Positions 37,303 through 45,922 of a DNA stretch of 64,000 nucleotides are shown here, piece after piece. Source of the stretch: Chersky-299 sp963749535 (lineage in GTDB: Bacteria; Actinomycetota; Thermoleophilia; RBG-16-64-13); the NCBI GenBank assembly GCA_963749535.1, contig CAVVNF010000015.1, positions 26,037 to 90,036 on the forward strand. The letters are read 5' to 3'. Position 1 is the stretch's first letter; each line of letters opens with the position of its first letter. Position numbers and translations under genes: made by a program. A model generated the notes under the pieces. The model was not told the origin of the DNA, ran no database searches, and saw nothing but the letters and a program-made list of their open reading frames with translations.

Positions 37303-38130
37303 GTGCGGACCGGCTCCACCGGCATATGGGGTGCCGGGGCCGTCCCTGGCGCGGACAGCCCGCTCGGCCGGGTCAATCCATCGATCAAGCTGCTCGCGCT
37401 CGTGCTCATGGCGCTCGCTCTGACGTTTGTCTTCGATCCGGTCACGCCGGCCGTCCTTTTCGTGCTGACCTTGGCGGCGGGGTGGGGCGTGGGGCGGCTG
37501 AGCTTGAGCTCTCAGCTCCGGCCGCTCATCATCTTTGTGGTCGCGGGGGTCCCGATCCTCTTGGGTAACGTGTTCTTCAACAAGGGCAACGCCGCTGCCC
37601 AGGCTCTGATCTTCCTCGGGCCGGTCAAGATCACCGGGGTGGCGCTTAACGCGGCGGGTTCCCTATGGTTGCGGCTTCTGTGTTTCGCGCTGCTGTCATT
37701 GGTCTTCATCAGAACGACCGAGCCGCAAGACCTTATCCTCAGCCTGATCCACCAGCTCCATCTCAATTATCGCGTGGTCTTCGGGGCCATGGTCGGCTAC
37801 CGGATGCTGCCGGCCTTCCAATCCGACCTGCAGACGATCCGGGCCGCTCAGCGAGCTCGGGGAGTGGAGGACAAGCGCGGCCTCGTCCATTGGTGGGCAC
37901 GTATGCGCCGCTACGCGGTCCCACTGCTGGCGGGTGCGGTCCGCAAAGCGAGCCGGGTCGCAGTGGCCATGGACGCGCGCGCTTTTGGCGCGATGCCCAG
38001 TCGCAGCTATCGCCGAAGGATGACTGTAGGACGACGGGATGCCGTCTTTCTGAGCGTCGTGATCTGCGTCATCGTTGCGGTGATCGCGGGTCTCTACGTA
38101 GCTGGGATCGCGCGCTTCGCGCTCTGGTAG
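37303..38130 (+). CDS. ykoC: ECF transporter T component YkoC
   Basis: The transmembrane coupling subunit (EcfT-like) of the thiamine-precursor importer. The 275-residue protein has about six helices (LALVLMALALTFVF and onward). The cytoplasmic Ala-Arg-Gly coupling motifs are visible as QRARGVED and DARAFGAMP, which contact the ATPase. A GTG start lies two bases after ykoD. Last gene of the riboswitch operon. Confidence 0.92.
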   Translation: MRTGSTGIWGAGAVPGADSPLGRVNPSIKLLALVLMALALTFVFDPVTPAVLFVLTLAAGWGVGRLSLSSQLRPLIIFVVAGVPILLGNVFFNKGNAAAQALIFLGPVKITGVALNAAGSLWLRLLCFALLSLVFIRTTEPQDLILSLIHQLHLNYRVVFGAMVGYRMLPAFQSDLQTIRAAQRARGVEDKRGLVHWWARMRRYAVPLLAGAVRKASRVAVAMDARAFGAMPSRSYRRRMTVGRRDAVFLSVVICVIVAVIAGLYVAGIARFALW

Positions 38131-38255
38131 TCCTTACCTGCCGGGAACCCGGCGTTGACGGATCCGGGGCGATGCGCGGACCGGCGGCGCCGGGCCCGGG
38201 CCGGCTGGGATGGAGGGTTCCCCGGACGGATGGGCGGGGCCCGGGGGCGGCAGGT

Positions 38256-39932
38256 TCAGCGATAGAACCGCAACTCGCCCAACTGCACCCCGAAGCGACC
38301 AGGCTTTAGCTCAACGAGTTGCGTTATCCATATCCGTCCGGCGCTGATGGCCTTCTCTAAGGTGATGCGCTGGACCGTGACACCGTTGAGGGTCGCGATG
38401 GCCGCCCCAACGTCCGTGGAGCCCTTGGGCAAAAGGTCGCCCTTCCAGCCCTCCACGGGAGAGTCTACCTCCACGATGGTCGCGGCGCTCTGCAGGGTGA
38501 AATCGATACCTACGCCTGTCTTGCCCGGCAGATTACCGAAATTGCTGGATTTGTAGAGCTCCGTGCTCCAACCGGTGCTGTCGTTCCCGTCGATGAGTTT
38601 GGGCAGCATCGCGTGGTTCTCGTGTCCGTCACCTTGCGGGTCCACGTCCTGCAACTTTGTGACTTTCACGGGGATAGGGTTTCGCGTAGCCGTCAAGTGG
38701 ATCACGCCGTCGTCTGACTTCTTGCCGGCCGCCGGACTTTGGTCCCGGACGATGCCAGGGGTTCCAAACGAGGGAACCGGCGCGGCCCAGATGATCTGCA
38801 GCCCGGCGTCCTTAGCCAACTGCTGTGCTTGGTCGATGGTCTTACCTACCAGCAGCGGCGCTCCCTTGCCGGACAAGGTCACCGCAAGGACGATCGCGAT
38901 CACTGCCACGACGACCACGGCTGCGGCCAGCCCTGCCCAACGGCGGAGAGGGCGTTTCTTGCGCGTCCGCTCGCGGCTGCGAGCCGTATTCCCGGTTGCG
39001 GACGGGGGCTTGACCTGGGAATTGTCGGCCTGGTCTTCGCGCCAGCGCAGCAGTTGTCGGTGGCCATGTGCGATCTCGGGCGCACGTTGTGGGCTGTACA
39101 GGCCAAGCCCCACCAGGGCACCCAGCAGCTCGTCCATCGACGAGAACCGATCCTCCGGAAGTTTCTCCAGGCACCGCATGACCACGCGTTCGAGTCCAGG
39201 CGGAAGATCGGCGCGCACCTCGGAGAGCGGCTGTGGCAGCGCGGTGAGGTGCTGGCGAGCGATCTCGGGCATATTCGTTCCATCGAACGGCGGATGGCCG
39301 GCCAGCATCTCGTACATGACAATGCCCAGGGAATAGACGTCAGACCGGCCGTCAACGGGCTTGCTACGCACCTGCTCTGGGGACATGTAACGCGCGCTTC
39401 CTATGATGGACCCCGCCCGCGTCACGCGAGTCCAGTCCGGGCCCGTCGCGATGCCGAAGTCGCCTACTTTTGCGTGCCCTTCCCGGTCGATAAGGATGTT
39501 TTGGGGCTTGACGTCCCGGTGAACGATGCCCGCCAGGTGCGCAACCGCCAATCCTTCGGCTATCTGTCCCGAGATACGCCCCGCCTCGGCGGGCGATACG
39601 GGGCCTTCCCGGCAGAGGTCTTTGAGAGAACGGCCCTCCACATACTCGAAGACGAGGTAGTCTTCGTCCTCAGTTGAGCCTCGGTCGATAAGGGTAACGA
39701 GGTTGGGATGCGACAGTTGTGCAAGCGCGCGGCCTTCGCGGTCGAACCGGGCTCGCGTCCGAGCGTCCTCGTTGAGAGGCGGCTCTAGGCGCTTGACGGC
39801 AACGTACCTTTGCAGGCGCGTGTCCCAGGCCTGGTATACGATGCACATCCCGCCCCGGCCTAAGACTCTCCCGAGTTGGTACCGATTCTTCAGCAGAGGG
39901 CCGGTTGCGTTTTGCTCAGGGGAGTCGGTCAT
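38256..39932 (-). CDS. Ser/Thr protein kinase with PASTA and discoidin-like domains
   Basis: A 558-residue membrane kinase of the PknB/PrkC type. Kinase motifs: GRGGMCIVY, VAVKRL, HRDVKPQNIL, DFGIATG and GSARYMSPEQ. One membrane helix (about residues 340-360, AAVVVVAVIAIVLAVTL) separates kinase from the outer part. Outside are one PASTA domain (residues about 370-430, LLVGKTIDQAQQLAKDAG) and a C-terminal domain of about 130 residues resembling discoidin/F5-8 carbohydrate-binding folds (LIDGNDSTGWSTE). The outer part may sense cell-wall ligands. A divergent promoter region lies upstream. Confidence 0.88.
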   Translation of the reverse strand: MTDSPEQNATGPLLKNRYQLGRVLGRGGMCIVYQAWDTRLQRYVAVKRLEPPLNEDARTRARFDREGRALAQLSHPNLVTLIDRGSTEDEDYLVFEYVEGRSLKDLCREGPVSPAEAGRISGQIAEGLAVAHLAGIVHRDVKPQNILIDREGHAKVGDFGIATGPDWTRVTRAGSIIGSARYMSPEQVRSKPVDGRSDVYSLGIVMYEMLAGHPPFDGTNMPEIARQHLTALPQPLSEVRADLPPGLERVVMRCLEKLPEDRFSSMDELLGALVGLGLYSPQRAPEIAHGHRQLLRWREDQADNSQVKPPSATGNTARSRERTRKKRPLRRWAGLAAAVVVVAVIAIVLAVTLSGKGAPLLVGKTIDQAQQLAKDAGLQIIWAAPVPSFGTPGIVRDQSPAAGKKSDDGVIHLTATRNPIPVKVTKLQDVDPQGDGHENHAMLPKLIDGNDSTGWSTELYKSSNFGNLPGKTGVGIDFTLQSAATIVEVDSPVEGWKGDLLPKGSTDVGAAIATLNGVTVQRITLEKAISAGRIWITQLVELKPGRFGVQLGELRFYR

Positions 39933-39958
39933 AGGCTAATGCGACACCTTGTGACTCT

Positions 39959-39986
39959 TTGACATAAGAGAAACAGACACTATCAT
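39959..39986 (+). promoter_or_regulatory. Sigma-70-type promoter of the 40.0-40.9 kb genes
   Basis: TTGACA (39959-39964) and TATCAT (39981-39986) are separated by 16 bp. The predicted start is about 25 bp before the GTG of the small protein, with a GGAGG-like site between. It lies in the gap between divergent genes. Confidence 0.7.
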
Positions 39987-40018
39987 AGAACCTCAGGAAG
40001 GATGGGAGGTGGGAGCGA

Positions 40019-40219
40019 GTGATCTACTACGTCATTCCGCGTGAGTTGGCGGATAAATACTACGAGGAATTCTGCAAGCGCTTCGAAGGCGTCGATGGAG
40101 TTGAGGTCATCATCGACAGGCGCGAGACCGACCGCCGCACCGGCACGGACGGCGGCGGCAAGAGGGTGCTCCGCGACCGGCGCCGGCGCCGGATCAGCGG
40201 AAGTTTTCCGGACGTCTAG
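40019..40219 (+). CDS. Small Arg-rich conserved-looking protein of unknown function
   Basis: A 66-residue protein from a GTG start with a GGGAGGTGGGAG site upstream. The N-terminal half is a compact alpha/beta segment (IYYVIPRELADKYYEEF, VEVIIDRRETDRR); the C-terminal half is strongly basic, with repeated RR pairs. It might bind nucleic acid or another acidic partner. It has a strong promoter and is followed two bases later by the PHP gene, so expression as a pair is likely. I do not recognise a characterised family. Confidence 0.7.
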   Translation: MIYYVIPRELADKYYEEFCKRFEGVDGVEVIIDRRETDRRTGTDGGGKRVLRDRRRRRISGSFPDV

Positions 40220-40221
40220 CC

Positions 40222-40920
40222 ATGAATCCGTCTGGCCTACGGCTAGACCTGCACAACCACACAACCTTCTCCAAAGATGGCCTGCTTGCGCCTGCTGCCC
40301 TCCTCGAAGAGGCGAAGCTGCGTGGGATCTCGTGTCTTGCGGTCACCGATCATAGCTCCGTCGAAGGTGCTCTCGAATGTTTCAGACTTGCGTCCCTGGA
40401 CGCGAGCCTTCCCCGAGTCATCCCGGGGATAGAATTGTCGACGGTGTCCGGCGAGATCATGGGCTTCTACGTGACGCGGGACATCCCCAAGGGCCTGTCC
40501 GTCGCGGAAGGCATCGCTCGCATCCGCAGCCAGGGTGGGCTCACGTGCCTGCCGCATCCGTACGATCTCCTGCGCCACGGCGTCATAGCCGGCAGCGAGC
40601 GCGAGTCGGCGGCGGCTGCGGTCGACATGATCGAGGTGACCAACGGCCGGACTTTGGCCCCGAGGTACAACAACGCGGCACTGGCCCTTGCGCACAGGCA
40701 CGGCAAGCCGCGCGCGGCAGGCAGTGACGCGCATCGAGCCGTGGAGGTGGGCCGGGCCTACGTGGTGGTAGACGAGCTTCCCGAAAGAGACACCCTGCTC
40801 GGGTTGGTGGCCGCCGGTCGTGTCGAACATCTCTTGCGGCCGGCTGAGTACGCCCGTAACTGGTGGTTTCAGGCACTATCGCCCGCGATCCGAATGCGTC
40901 GCAAGGTCTTTCGGCCCTAG
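40222..40920 (+). CDS. PHP domain metal-dependent phosphoesterase
   Basis: A 232-residue PHP-family phosphoesterase of the YciV/RNase AM-like type. Metal-binding motifs run through the protein: DLHNHTTFSKDG, VTDHSSVEGA, PGIELST, CLPHPYD and AAGSDAHRAVEVG. The spacing of His and Asp residues matches enzymes acting on nucleotide 5' phosphates, but the substrate is not known. It shares a transcript with the small Arg-rich protein. Confidence 0.85.
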   Translation: MNPSGLRLDLHNHTTFSKDGLLAPAALLEEAKLRGISCLAVTDHSSVEGALECFRLASLDASLPRVIPGIELSTVSGEIMGFYVTRDIPKGLSVAEGIARIRSQGGLTCLPHPYDLLRHGVIAGSERESAAAAVDMIEVTNGRTLAPRYNNAALALAHRHGKPRAAGSDAHRAVEVGRAYVVVDELPERDTLLGLVAAGRVEHLLRPAEYARNWWFQALSPAIRMRRKVFRP

Positions 40921-41031
40921 GCTACGTCGCCTGACGAGCGCTCACCCTGCCAAAGCGTTTGCGTGCCCCTCCATGGGGTACTTGAGCTACGGAATGGTTC
41001 GTCTCCAGTATCTCGGCGCACGGAGGTGAGT

Positions 41032-42087
41032 GTGGCCACGACCGACGGACAACCGGGAGATGGCGTCCGGGCGTCGCTGTGGGAGGAATGGCGTGGCGGC
41101 GGGCGGGTGCACTGCTTCCTGTGCGCGCATCATTGCCTGATCGATACGGGGGGATTGGGTCTATGTGGCGTTCGCCAGAATCGCGAGGGCGCGCTCTATA
41201 CGCTGGTCTACAGTTATCCTGTGTCCACAGCCGTCGACCCGATAGAGAAGAAACCGCTGTTCCATTTCCTGCCCGGCTCTCTCAGCTACTCGGTGGCGAC
41301 CGTGGGCTGTAACTTCAGCTGCAGCTTTTGCCAGAACGCGGACATAAGCCAGATGCCGCGCGACGAGGGCCGGGTTATCGGGAGGCCGATGTCGCCGGAG
41401 GAAGTCGTCTCGGCGGCCCTGCGCGCCCAGTGTCGCAGCATCGCGTACACGTACACGGAGCCGACCATCTTCTTCGAGTACGCTCGTGACTGCGCCCGCT
41501 TGGCGACCGTCGCGGGGCTCAAGAACGTGTTTGTGACGAACGGCTATATGACCGAGCAAGCGCTCGCGGATATCGACGGCGACCTCCATGCTGCCAATGT
41601 GGACCTGAAGGCCTTCACCGATGACTTCTACCGGAAGCTTGTCGGCGCGCGGCTCAAACCTGTGCTCGACTCCATCCGCCGGATATGGGAGATGGGGATC
41701 TGGCTGGAAGTCACGACTCTCCTCATCCCCGGACGCAACGACGGAGAAGACGAGCTGCGCCGCCTGGCCGAGTTCCTGGTCTCGTTGTCGCCGGACATCC
41801 CCTGGCACGTGTCGCGGTTCCACCCGACCTATCACCTGCTGGACGTTCCGCCCACTCCTCTCGCCTCGGTGGAGCGAGCCATCCGCGTTGGCAAGGAAGA
41901 GGGACTGCGCTACGTGTATGGAGGAAACATCCCTGGTCATTCGTCCGAGTCCACCGCGTGCCCATCGTGCGGAAAAACGGTGATCGACCGTCAGGGTTTT
42001 TCGGTCCGCGGCGTTCATTTGGAAGGCGGGCGCTGCCGATATTGCGGGGAGAAGGTCGCGGGCGCCACAGACTCGTCGGAGGTGTGA
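41032..42087 (+). CDS. amrS: AmmeMemoRadiSam system radical SAM enzyme
   Basis: A 351-residue radical SAM protein, first gene of the AmmeMemoRadiSam trio. It has an N-terminal Cys pair (CFLCAHHC and GLCGVR), the cluster-binding CNFSCSFCQN, the EPTIFFEY segment, and a C-terminal CPSCGK...CRYCG pair that may bind zinc or a further cluster. The start at GTG 41032 is chosen because GGAGG lies six bases upstream; a GTG at 41026 would overlap that site. The system's function is not known. The related fold is that of pyruvate-formate-lyase activases. Confidence 0.88.
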   Translation: MATTDGQPGDGVRASLWEEWRGGGRVHCFLCAHHCLIDTGGLGLCGVRQNREGALYTLVYSYPVSTAVDPIEKKPLFHFLPGSLSYSVATVGCNFSCSFCQNADISQMPRDEGRVIGRPMSPEEVVSAALRAQCRSIAYTYTEPTIFFEYARDCARLATVAGLKNVFVTNGYMTEQALADIDGDLHAANVDLKAFTDDFYRKLVGARLKPVLDSIRRIWEMGIWLEVTTLLIPGRNDGEDELRRLAEFLVSLSPDIPWHVSRFHPTYHLLDVPPTPLASVERAIRVGKEEGLRYVYGGNIPGHSSESTACPSCGKTVIDRQGFSVRGVHLEGGRCRYCGEKVAGATDSSEV

Positions 42088-42089
42088 AC

Positions 42090-42944
42090 ATGTCCCTTGT
42101 CGGCTGTTTTTTCACTCCACATCCCCCGATCATCGTACCCGAGGTAGGCGGGGCCGAGGTGGCCAAGGTCGATGCCACGGTACAGGCCATGCGCCGCCTG
42201 GGCGAGGCCGCCACTCGGTTGGACCCGGATACCATCGTGGTCATGTCGCCCCACGCACTCCTGGCGCGTAATGAGATGAGCGTATCCATCGGTAGCACCT
42301 ACCGGGGGTCGTTCGCCGACTTCCGGGCGCCGCAAGTGCGGCTCGACGTGCCGGCAGACCGCGAGTTGGCTCGGCTGGTCGTCGATCGGGCGACACGGGA
42401 CGGGATCCCGATCAGGCTTCTGGGAAGTCCCGAGGACCCGGTCGTGCTCGACCACGGCACCATGGTGCCTCTGGTCTATGTCACATCGGGGCTCAAACGC
42501 GGGTGGCGTCTGCTGGTTCTGGGCTTCTCGTACCTCGATCTGGAGACGCACGTGCGCTTTGGCAAGGCACTGGCTCGTGCCATGGAGGAAAGCCCTTCGC
42601 GGGTCCTCTACATCGCAAGCGGCGACCTCAGCCACAGGCTGCTGCCGGGAGCTCCGGCGGGATACGACCCACGAGGCACCGAATTCGACCACGCCGTCGC
42701 GGATATGTTCGCTCGCGCCGACTGGAAAGGCCTCCTCTCGCTGGACCAAGGCACGGTGCGAGCCGCGGGCGAGTGCGGATATCGCTCGATGGCCGTGCTC
42801 GCGGGAGTGGTGCAGGCGATGGAGGCGAAAGGGTACGTCACAAGGAACGACCTGTTCTCATACGAGGGACCATTTGGAGTCGGCTACCTGGTGGGCGAGG
42901 TGACCATCATGGCGGCAGGTGTTCAGCAGGGGGGTCCCATATGA
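42090..42944 (+). CDS. AmmeMemoRadiSam system protein B-type (Memo/LigB dioxygenase fold)
   Basis: A 284-residue protein of the class III extradiol dioxygenase/Memo fold. Expected metal-site residues occur in TPHPPIIVPEVGG (His near the N-terminus), VMSPHALL, LDHGTMVPL and ASGDLSHRL. The ATG at 42090 has GGAGG ahead and follows the radical SAM gene by two bases. Its stop overlaps the AMMECR1 start. This combination defines the AmmeMemoRadiSam set; its reaction is unknown. Confidence 0.88.
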   Translation: MSLVGCFFTPHPPIIVPEVGGAEVAKVDATVQAMRRLGEAATRLDPDTIVVMSPHALLARNEMSVSIGSTYRGSFADFRAPQVRLDVPADRELARLVVDRATRDGIPIRLLGSPEDPVVLDHGTMVPLVYVTSGLKRGWRLLVLGFSYLDLETHVRFGKALARAMEESPSRVLYIASGDLSHRLLPGAPAGYDPRGTEFDHAVADMFARADWKGLLSLDQGTVRAAGECGYRSMAVLAGVVQAMEAKGYVTRNDLFSYEGPFGVGYLVGEVTIMAAGVQQGGPI

Positions 42945-43471
42945 GCGAGTCGCCGAATCCCGACCCTCTGGTGAGTCTTGCCCGCACCGCGATCGAGAGT
43001 TACGTGCGCGATCACAAGGTGGCGGAGCCCGTGCCCCTACCGAACGAGGATCAGACCCGGGCGGGCGTCTTCGTATGTTTGCATCTGCCCGATGGCTCGC
43101 TCAGAGGGTGTATCGGCACCTTCATGCCGACACAGCCGACCATAGGTGAGGAGATCGTCAGGAACGCCATCAGCGCGGCGACACAGGATCCGCGCTTCCA
43201 CCCGGTGACCCGAGCCGAGTTGAGCGACCTCGACATTTCCGTGGATGTGCTGGAGCCGCCAGAACCGGTGAACGGGATCGAGGACCTGGATCCCAAGGTG
43301 TACGGGATCATAGTCCGTACCCCGGACGGCCGGCAGGCGCTCCTCCTGCCGGACCTCGAAGGCGTGGACACGGTGGACGCGCAACTGCGGATCACATGTC
43401 GCAAAGGGGGCATCGATCCCGACCGCGACACCTACAGCATCTACCGGTTCCGCGTGACGCGCCACGAGTGA
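42941..43471 (+). CDS. amrA: AmmeMemoRadiSam system protein A (AMMECR1 domain)
   Basis: A 176-residue AMMECR1-domain protein. The family hallmark LRGCIGTF is present, with RAGVFVCLHLPDGS before it and AATQDPRFHPVTRAEL after it. The role of the domain is unknown, though the conserved LRGCIG motif suggests a nucleotide or cofactor site. Overlap with the upstream gene (ATGA) indicates coupled translation of the trio. Confidence 0.92.
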   Translation: MSESPNPDPLVSLARTAIESYVRDHKVAEPVPLPNEDQTRAGVFVCLHLPDGSLRGCIGTFMPTQPTIGEEIVRNAISAATQDPRFHPVTRAELSDLDISVDVLEPPEPVNGIEDLDPKVYGIIVRTPDGRQALLLPDLEGVDTVDAQLRITCRKGGIDPDRDTYSIYRFRVTRHE

Positions 43472-43490
43472 GGGAAAAGCTATCCATGCC

Positions 43491-43519
43491 TTTCAAGCGC
43501 CAACGCGTTGCTGTATCAT
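43491..43519 (+). promoter_or_regulatory. Promoter placed for a leaderless transcript
   Basis: TTTCAA (43491-43496) and TATCAT (43514-43519) are 17 bp apart. The -10 box ends seven bases before the ATG at 43527, so the RNA would begin at or near the start codon. There is no Shine-Dalgarno sequence. Confidence 0.55.
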
Positions 43520-43526
43520 AACCAGC

Positions 43527-43931
43527 ATGAATATGCTTACGAATAGCGGGATTCCCGTGCAAGGCAGTGGTTCGGGCGCGGCAGTTATCGGTTCGAGTTC
43601 GCAACGTCGTAAGGCGGCACCCTGGCGTTTTCGTTATCCTCGTCACCTGGTCTGGAGCGCTGCGCTCCGGATCATCCAGCGTCTCACGCATTACAAGCGT
43701 GGCGACGGTCTGGAATTCAAGCTGAGCTTCTCGGTGCTCGACCTGTTGGGTGACAAAGGCCGGATGGTGAAAGACCAGGTCGGTGCCTGCGCGCAGGCCG
43801 TTATCAAGGCGGGGGCTTCACAGGCCTCGCAAGTGCGCTCCCAGGCTTCACAGGTCCGGGGAGAGGCGGCGCGGGCAGTGCATGCGGCAGGTCAGCTTCT
43901 CGAAAGAGGAGACAAGACCTCCGAAATGTGA
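43527..43931 (+). CDS. Hypothetical protein with Ala/Gln/Ser repeats
   Basis: A 134-residue protein I do not recognise. Residues about 25-60 are basic (RRKAAPWRFRYPRHL). The middle has LEFKLSFSVLDLLGDKGRMVKDQ, and residues about 95-125 are an amphipathic helix-like stretch with a repeated SQASQVR unit. It may be a coiled-coil or membrane-surface protein. It probably has a leaderless mRNA. Next to it is the convergent rtcB; the gap holds only a small hairpin near 43945. Confidence 0.55.
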   Translation: MNMLTNSGIPVQGSGSGAAVIGSSSQRRKAAPWRFRYPRHLVWSAALRIIQRLTHYKRGDGLEFKLSFSVLDLLGDKGRMVKDQVGACAQAVIKAGASQASQVRSQASQVRGEAARAVHAAGQLLERGDKTSEM

Positions 43932-43985
43932 TCGCCTGTTCGCCGGATACCCGGCGGCGACTGCGAACAACCAGCGCTTCGAGGT

Positions 43986-45408
43986 TCAACCTTTGATGAC
44001 GCCGAGTGGGCGTAGCCGAGCTACGCGCGGTGAGACACCAGCCCTATCCATTACCGAGACGACCTTCTCCACGTCTTTGTAGGCCTCGGGCATCTCTTCG
44101 TCCAAAGTCTTGTGGCCCTGCGAACGCACGAGCACGCCGACGGCTGCCAACTCCTGGTCGATAGCCCGGCCTTTGGCCCGCTTGAGAGCCTGAGACCGGC
44201 TCATCACTCGGCCCGCCCCGTGGCAGGTGGAGCCGAAAGTCTGGCGCATCGCTTCGGCAGTGCCCTTGCAGATGAAGGATGCTCGACCCATGTCTCCGGG
44301 CACGAGCACCGGTTGGCCCACCGCCCGGTAGTCCAACGGGACCTCCGTCTCATCGGGGCCGAAAGCCCGGGTACCACCCTTGCGATGCACGCATGTCTTC
44401 ACCATCTTGCCGTCCACCTCATGCTCCTCGAGCTTGGCGATGTTGTGGGCCACGTCGTAGACGAGGCGCATGCCCAGGTCTCGGGGCGACATCTTCAACG
44501 CATGAAGGAGAGCCTCCTCCGTCAAGTGCATGATCATCTGGCGGTTCGCCCACGCGTAGTTCGCGGCGCAGGCCATCGCGCTCAGGTATCGCCGTCCCTC
44601 GGGCGAATCCACCGGAGCACAGGCCAGCTGACGATCGGGCAGTTCGATGCCATATTTGTTGGCGGCTGTGCCCATGATGCTCAGGTAGTCATCGCACACC
44701 TGGTATCCAAAACCGCGCGATCCGCAGTGGACCATCAGCGTCACCTGGCCCGCGCGCAGCCCGAACGCCTGCGCGGCTTCCCGGTCGAATATCTCGTCGA
44801 CCGTCTGGATCTCAAGGAAGTGGTTTCCAGAGCCCAGGGTGCCCACTTGGTCGAGTCCTCTCGCATAGGCGCGCTCGCTGACTGCCTCAGGGTCGGCGCC
44901 GGAGAGCGCGCCTCCGGCCTCGGTGTGATCCAGGTCGGTCGGCCTTCCGTAACCTTGCTCGACCGCCCAAGCCGCTCCCTTGACGAGCAAGCGCTCCAGT
45001 TCTTTGCGCGGCAACTTGGCGATTGCGCCGCTCGATCCCACTCCGGAGGGGACATCGCGGAACAACTGGTCCACGAGTGTCTTGAGCTTGGGCTGTATGT
45101 CGCTTTGCTCGAGGTCTGTGCGTCAGCAGGCGGCAGCCACAGTTGATGTCGTACCCCACGCCGCCCGGCGACACAACGCCTTCCTCGACACTGAAGGCGG
45201 CCACTCCACCGATCGGAAAACCGTATCCGAAATGGATGTCGGGCATGGCCAGGGAATAGCGGAGGATGCCGGGGAGATGGGCCACGTTGCGCACCTGGGT
45301 GAGGCTCTGGTCGCCCTCCAGCGCCGCCAGCAACTCGGCGTCCGCGTAGATCCTCCCGGGCACCCGCATACCTCCGGTGGCGGGCAGCTCCCAGAGGATG
45401 TCGCTCAC
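43986..45408 (-). CDS. rtcB: RNA-splicing ligase RtcB, frameshift
   Basis: RtcB joins RNA 2',3'-cyclic phosphate and 5'-OH ends using GTP and Mn2+. The N-terminal part starts at GTG 45408 (MRVPGRIYAD, PDIHFGYGFPIGGVAAF, GYDINCGCRLL). One extra base near 45123 breaks the frame; the rest (TDLEQSDIQPKL, then DQLFRDVPSGVGS) continues to 43986. Metal and guanylate residues are visible in GNHFLEIQ, VHCGSRGFGYQV, the HNIAKLE segment and the nucleophilic His in CHGAGRVMSR. With the base removed, the length is about 473 residues, normal for RtcB. Confidence 0.92.
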
Positions 45409-45446
45409 CTGCGTGAGTCCCGAAGGTGTTCATGTGCCGCTGCCGT

Positions 45447-45922
45447 TCATACGTCGAGGAGCACTCTGGCTGTCCAACCCCCGTCGTCTCGGCCCGAGAC
45501 CTCGAGTCGGTGGTAGGTCACCGCTTTCACCTCGGTCAGAAGGTTGTGGAGCGCCTTGTCGGCCGTCTCGCCGAACACGTGCGCCTTAACCTGCATGTCC
45601 GCCGGGTCTTCGGGCATTGACTGTCCGCCCGGCCTCAGCCGACCCACCAGACGGATGCCACTTCCACCGCGGCCGCCGCTCCGACGAAGCCCTCGGTCTC
45701 GAAGTGATACAGGGCTTCGGCCAGCAGCCGCGCAAGGCCTCCGCCGCCGAGGGCGCCGAGACTACGAGGAGCAGCTCCCGGTGCGGATTGACGCTCGCCC
45801 AGCTCCACGACATGATCGTAGAAGGCGAAGAGCGCGTTCTCAAAGAGACGGGGAAGGTCCGGCCCCCTTATCTCGAGGAAGATGTCGGCAGGGTGGTCGA
45901 GTTCGACGTAGGCTCCCGACAT
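45447..45922 (-). CDS. Archease (RtcB activator), frameshift
   Basis: Archease helps RtcB turn over and accept NTP cofactors; finding it next to rtcB supports both calls. The N-terminal half (YVELDHPADIFLEIRG, LFENALFAFYDHV, LLAEALYHFETEG) is followed after about 45654 by the other frame (ADMQVKAHVFGETADKAL and EVKAVTYHRLEVSG), so one base is missing. The start is taken as the ATG at 45922. No stop codon separates it from lon upstream; see the findings. The product would be about 158 residues. Confidence 0.82.
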
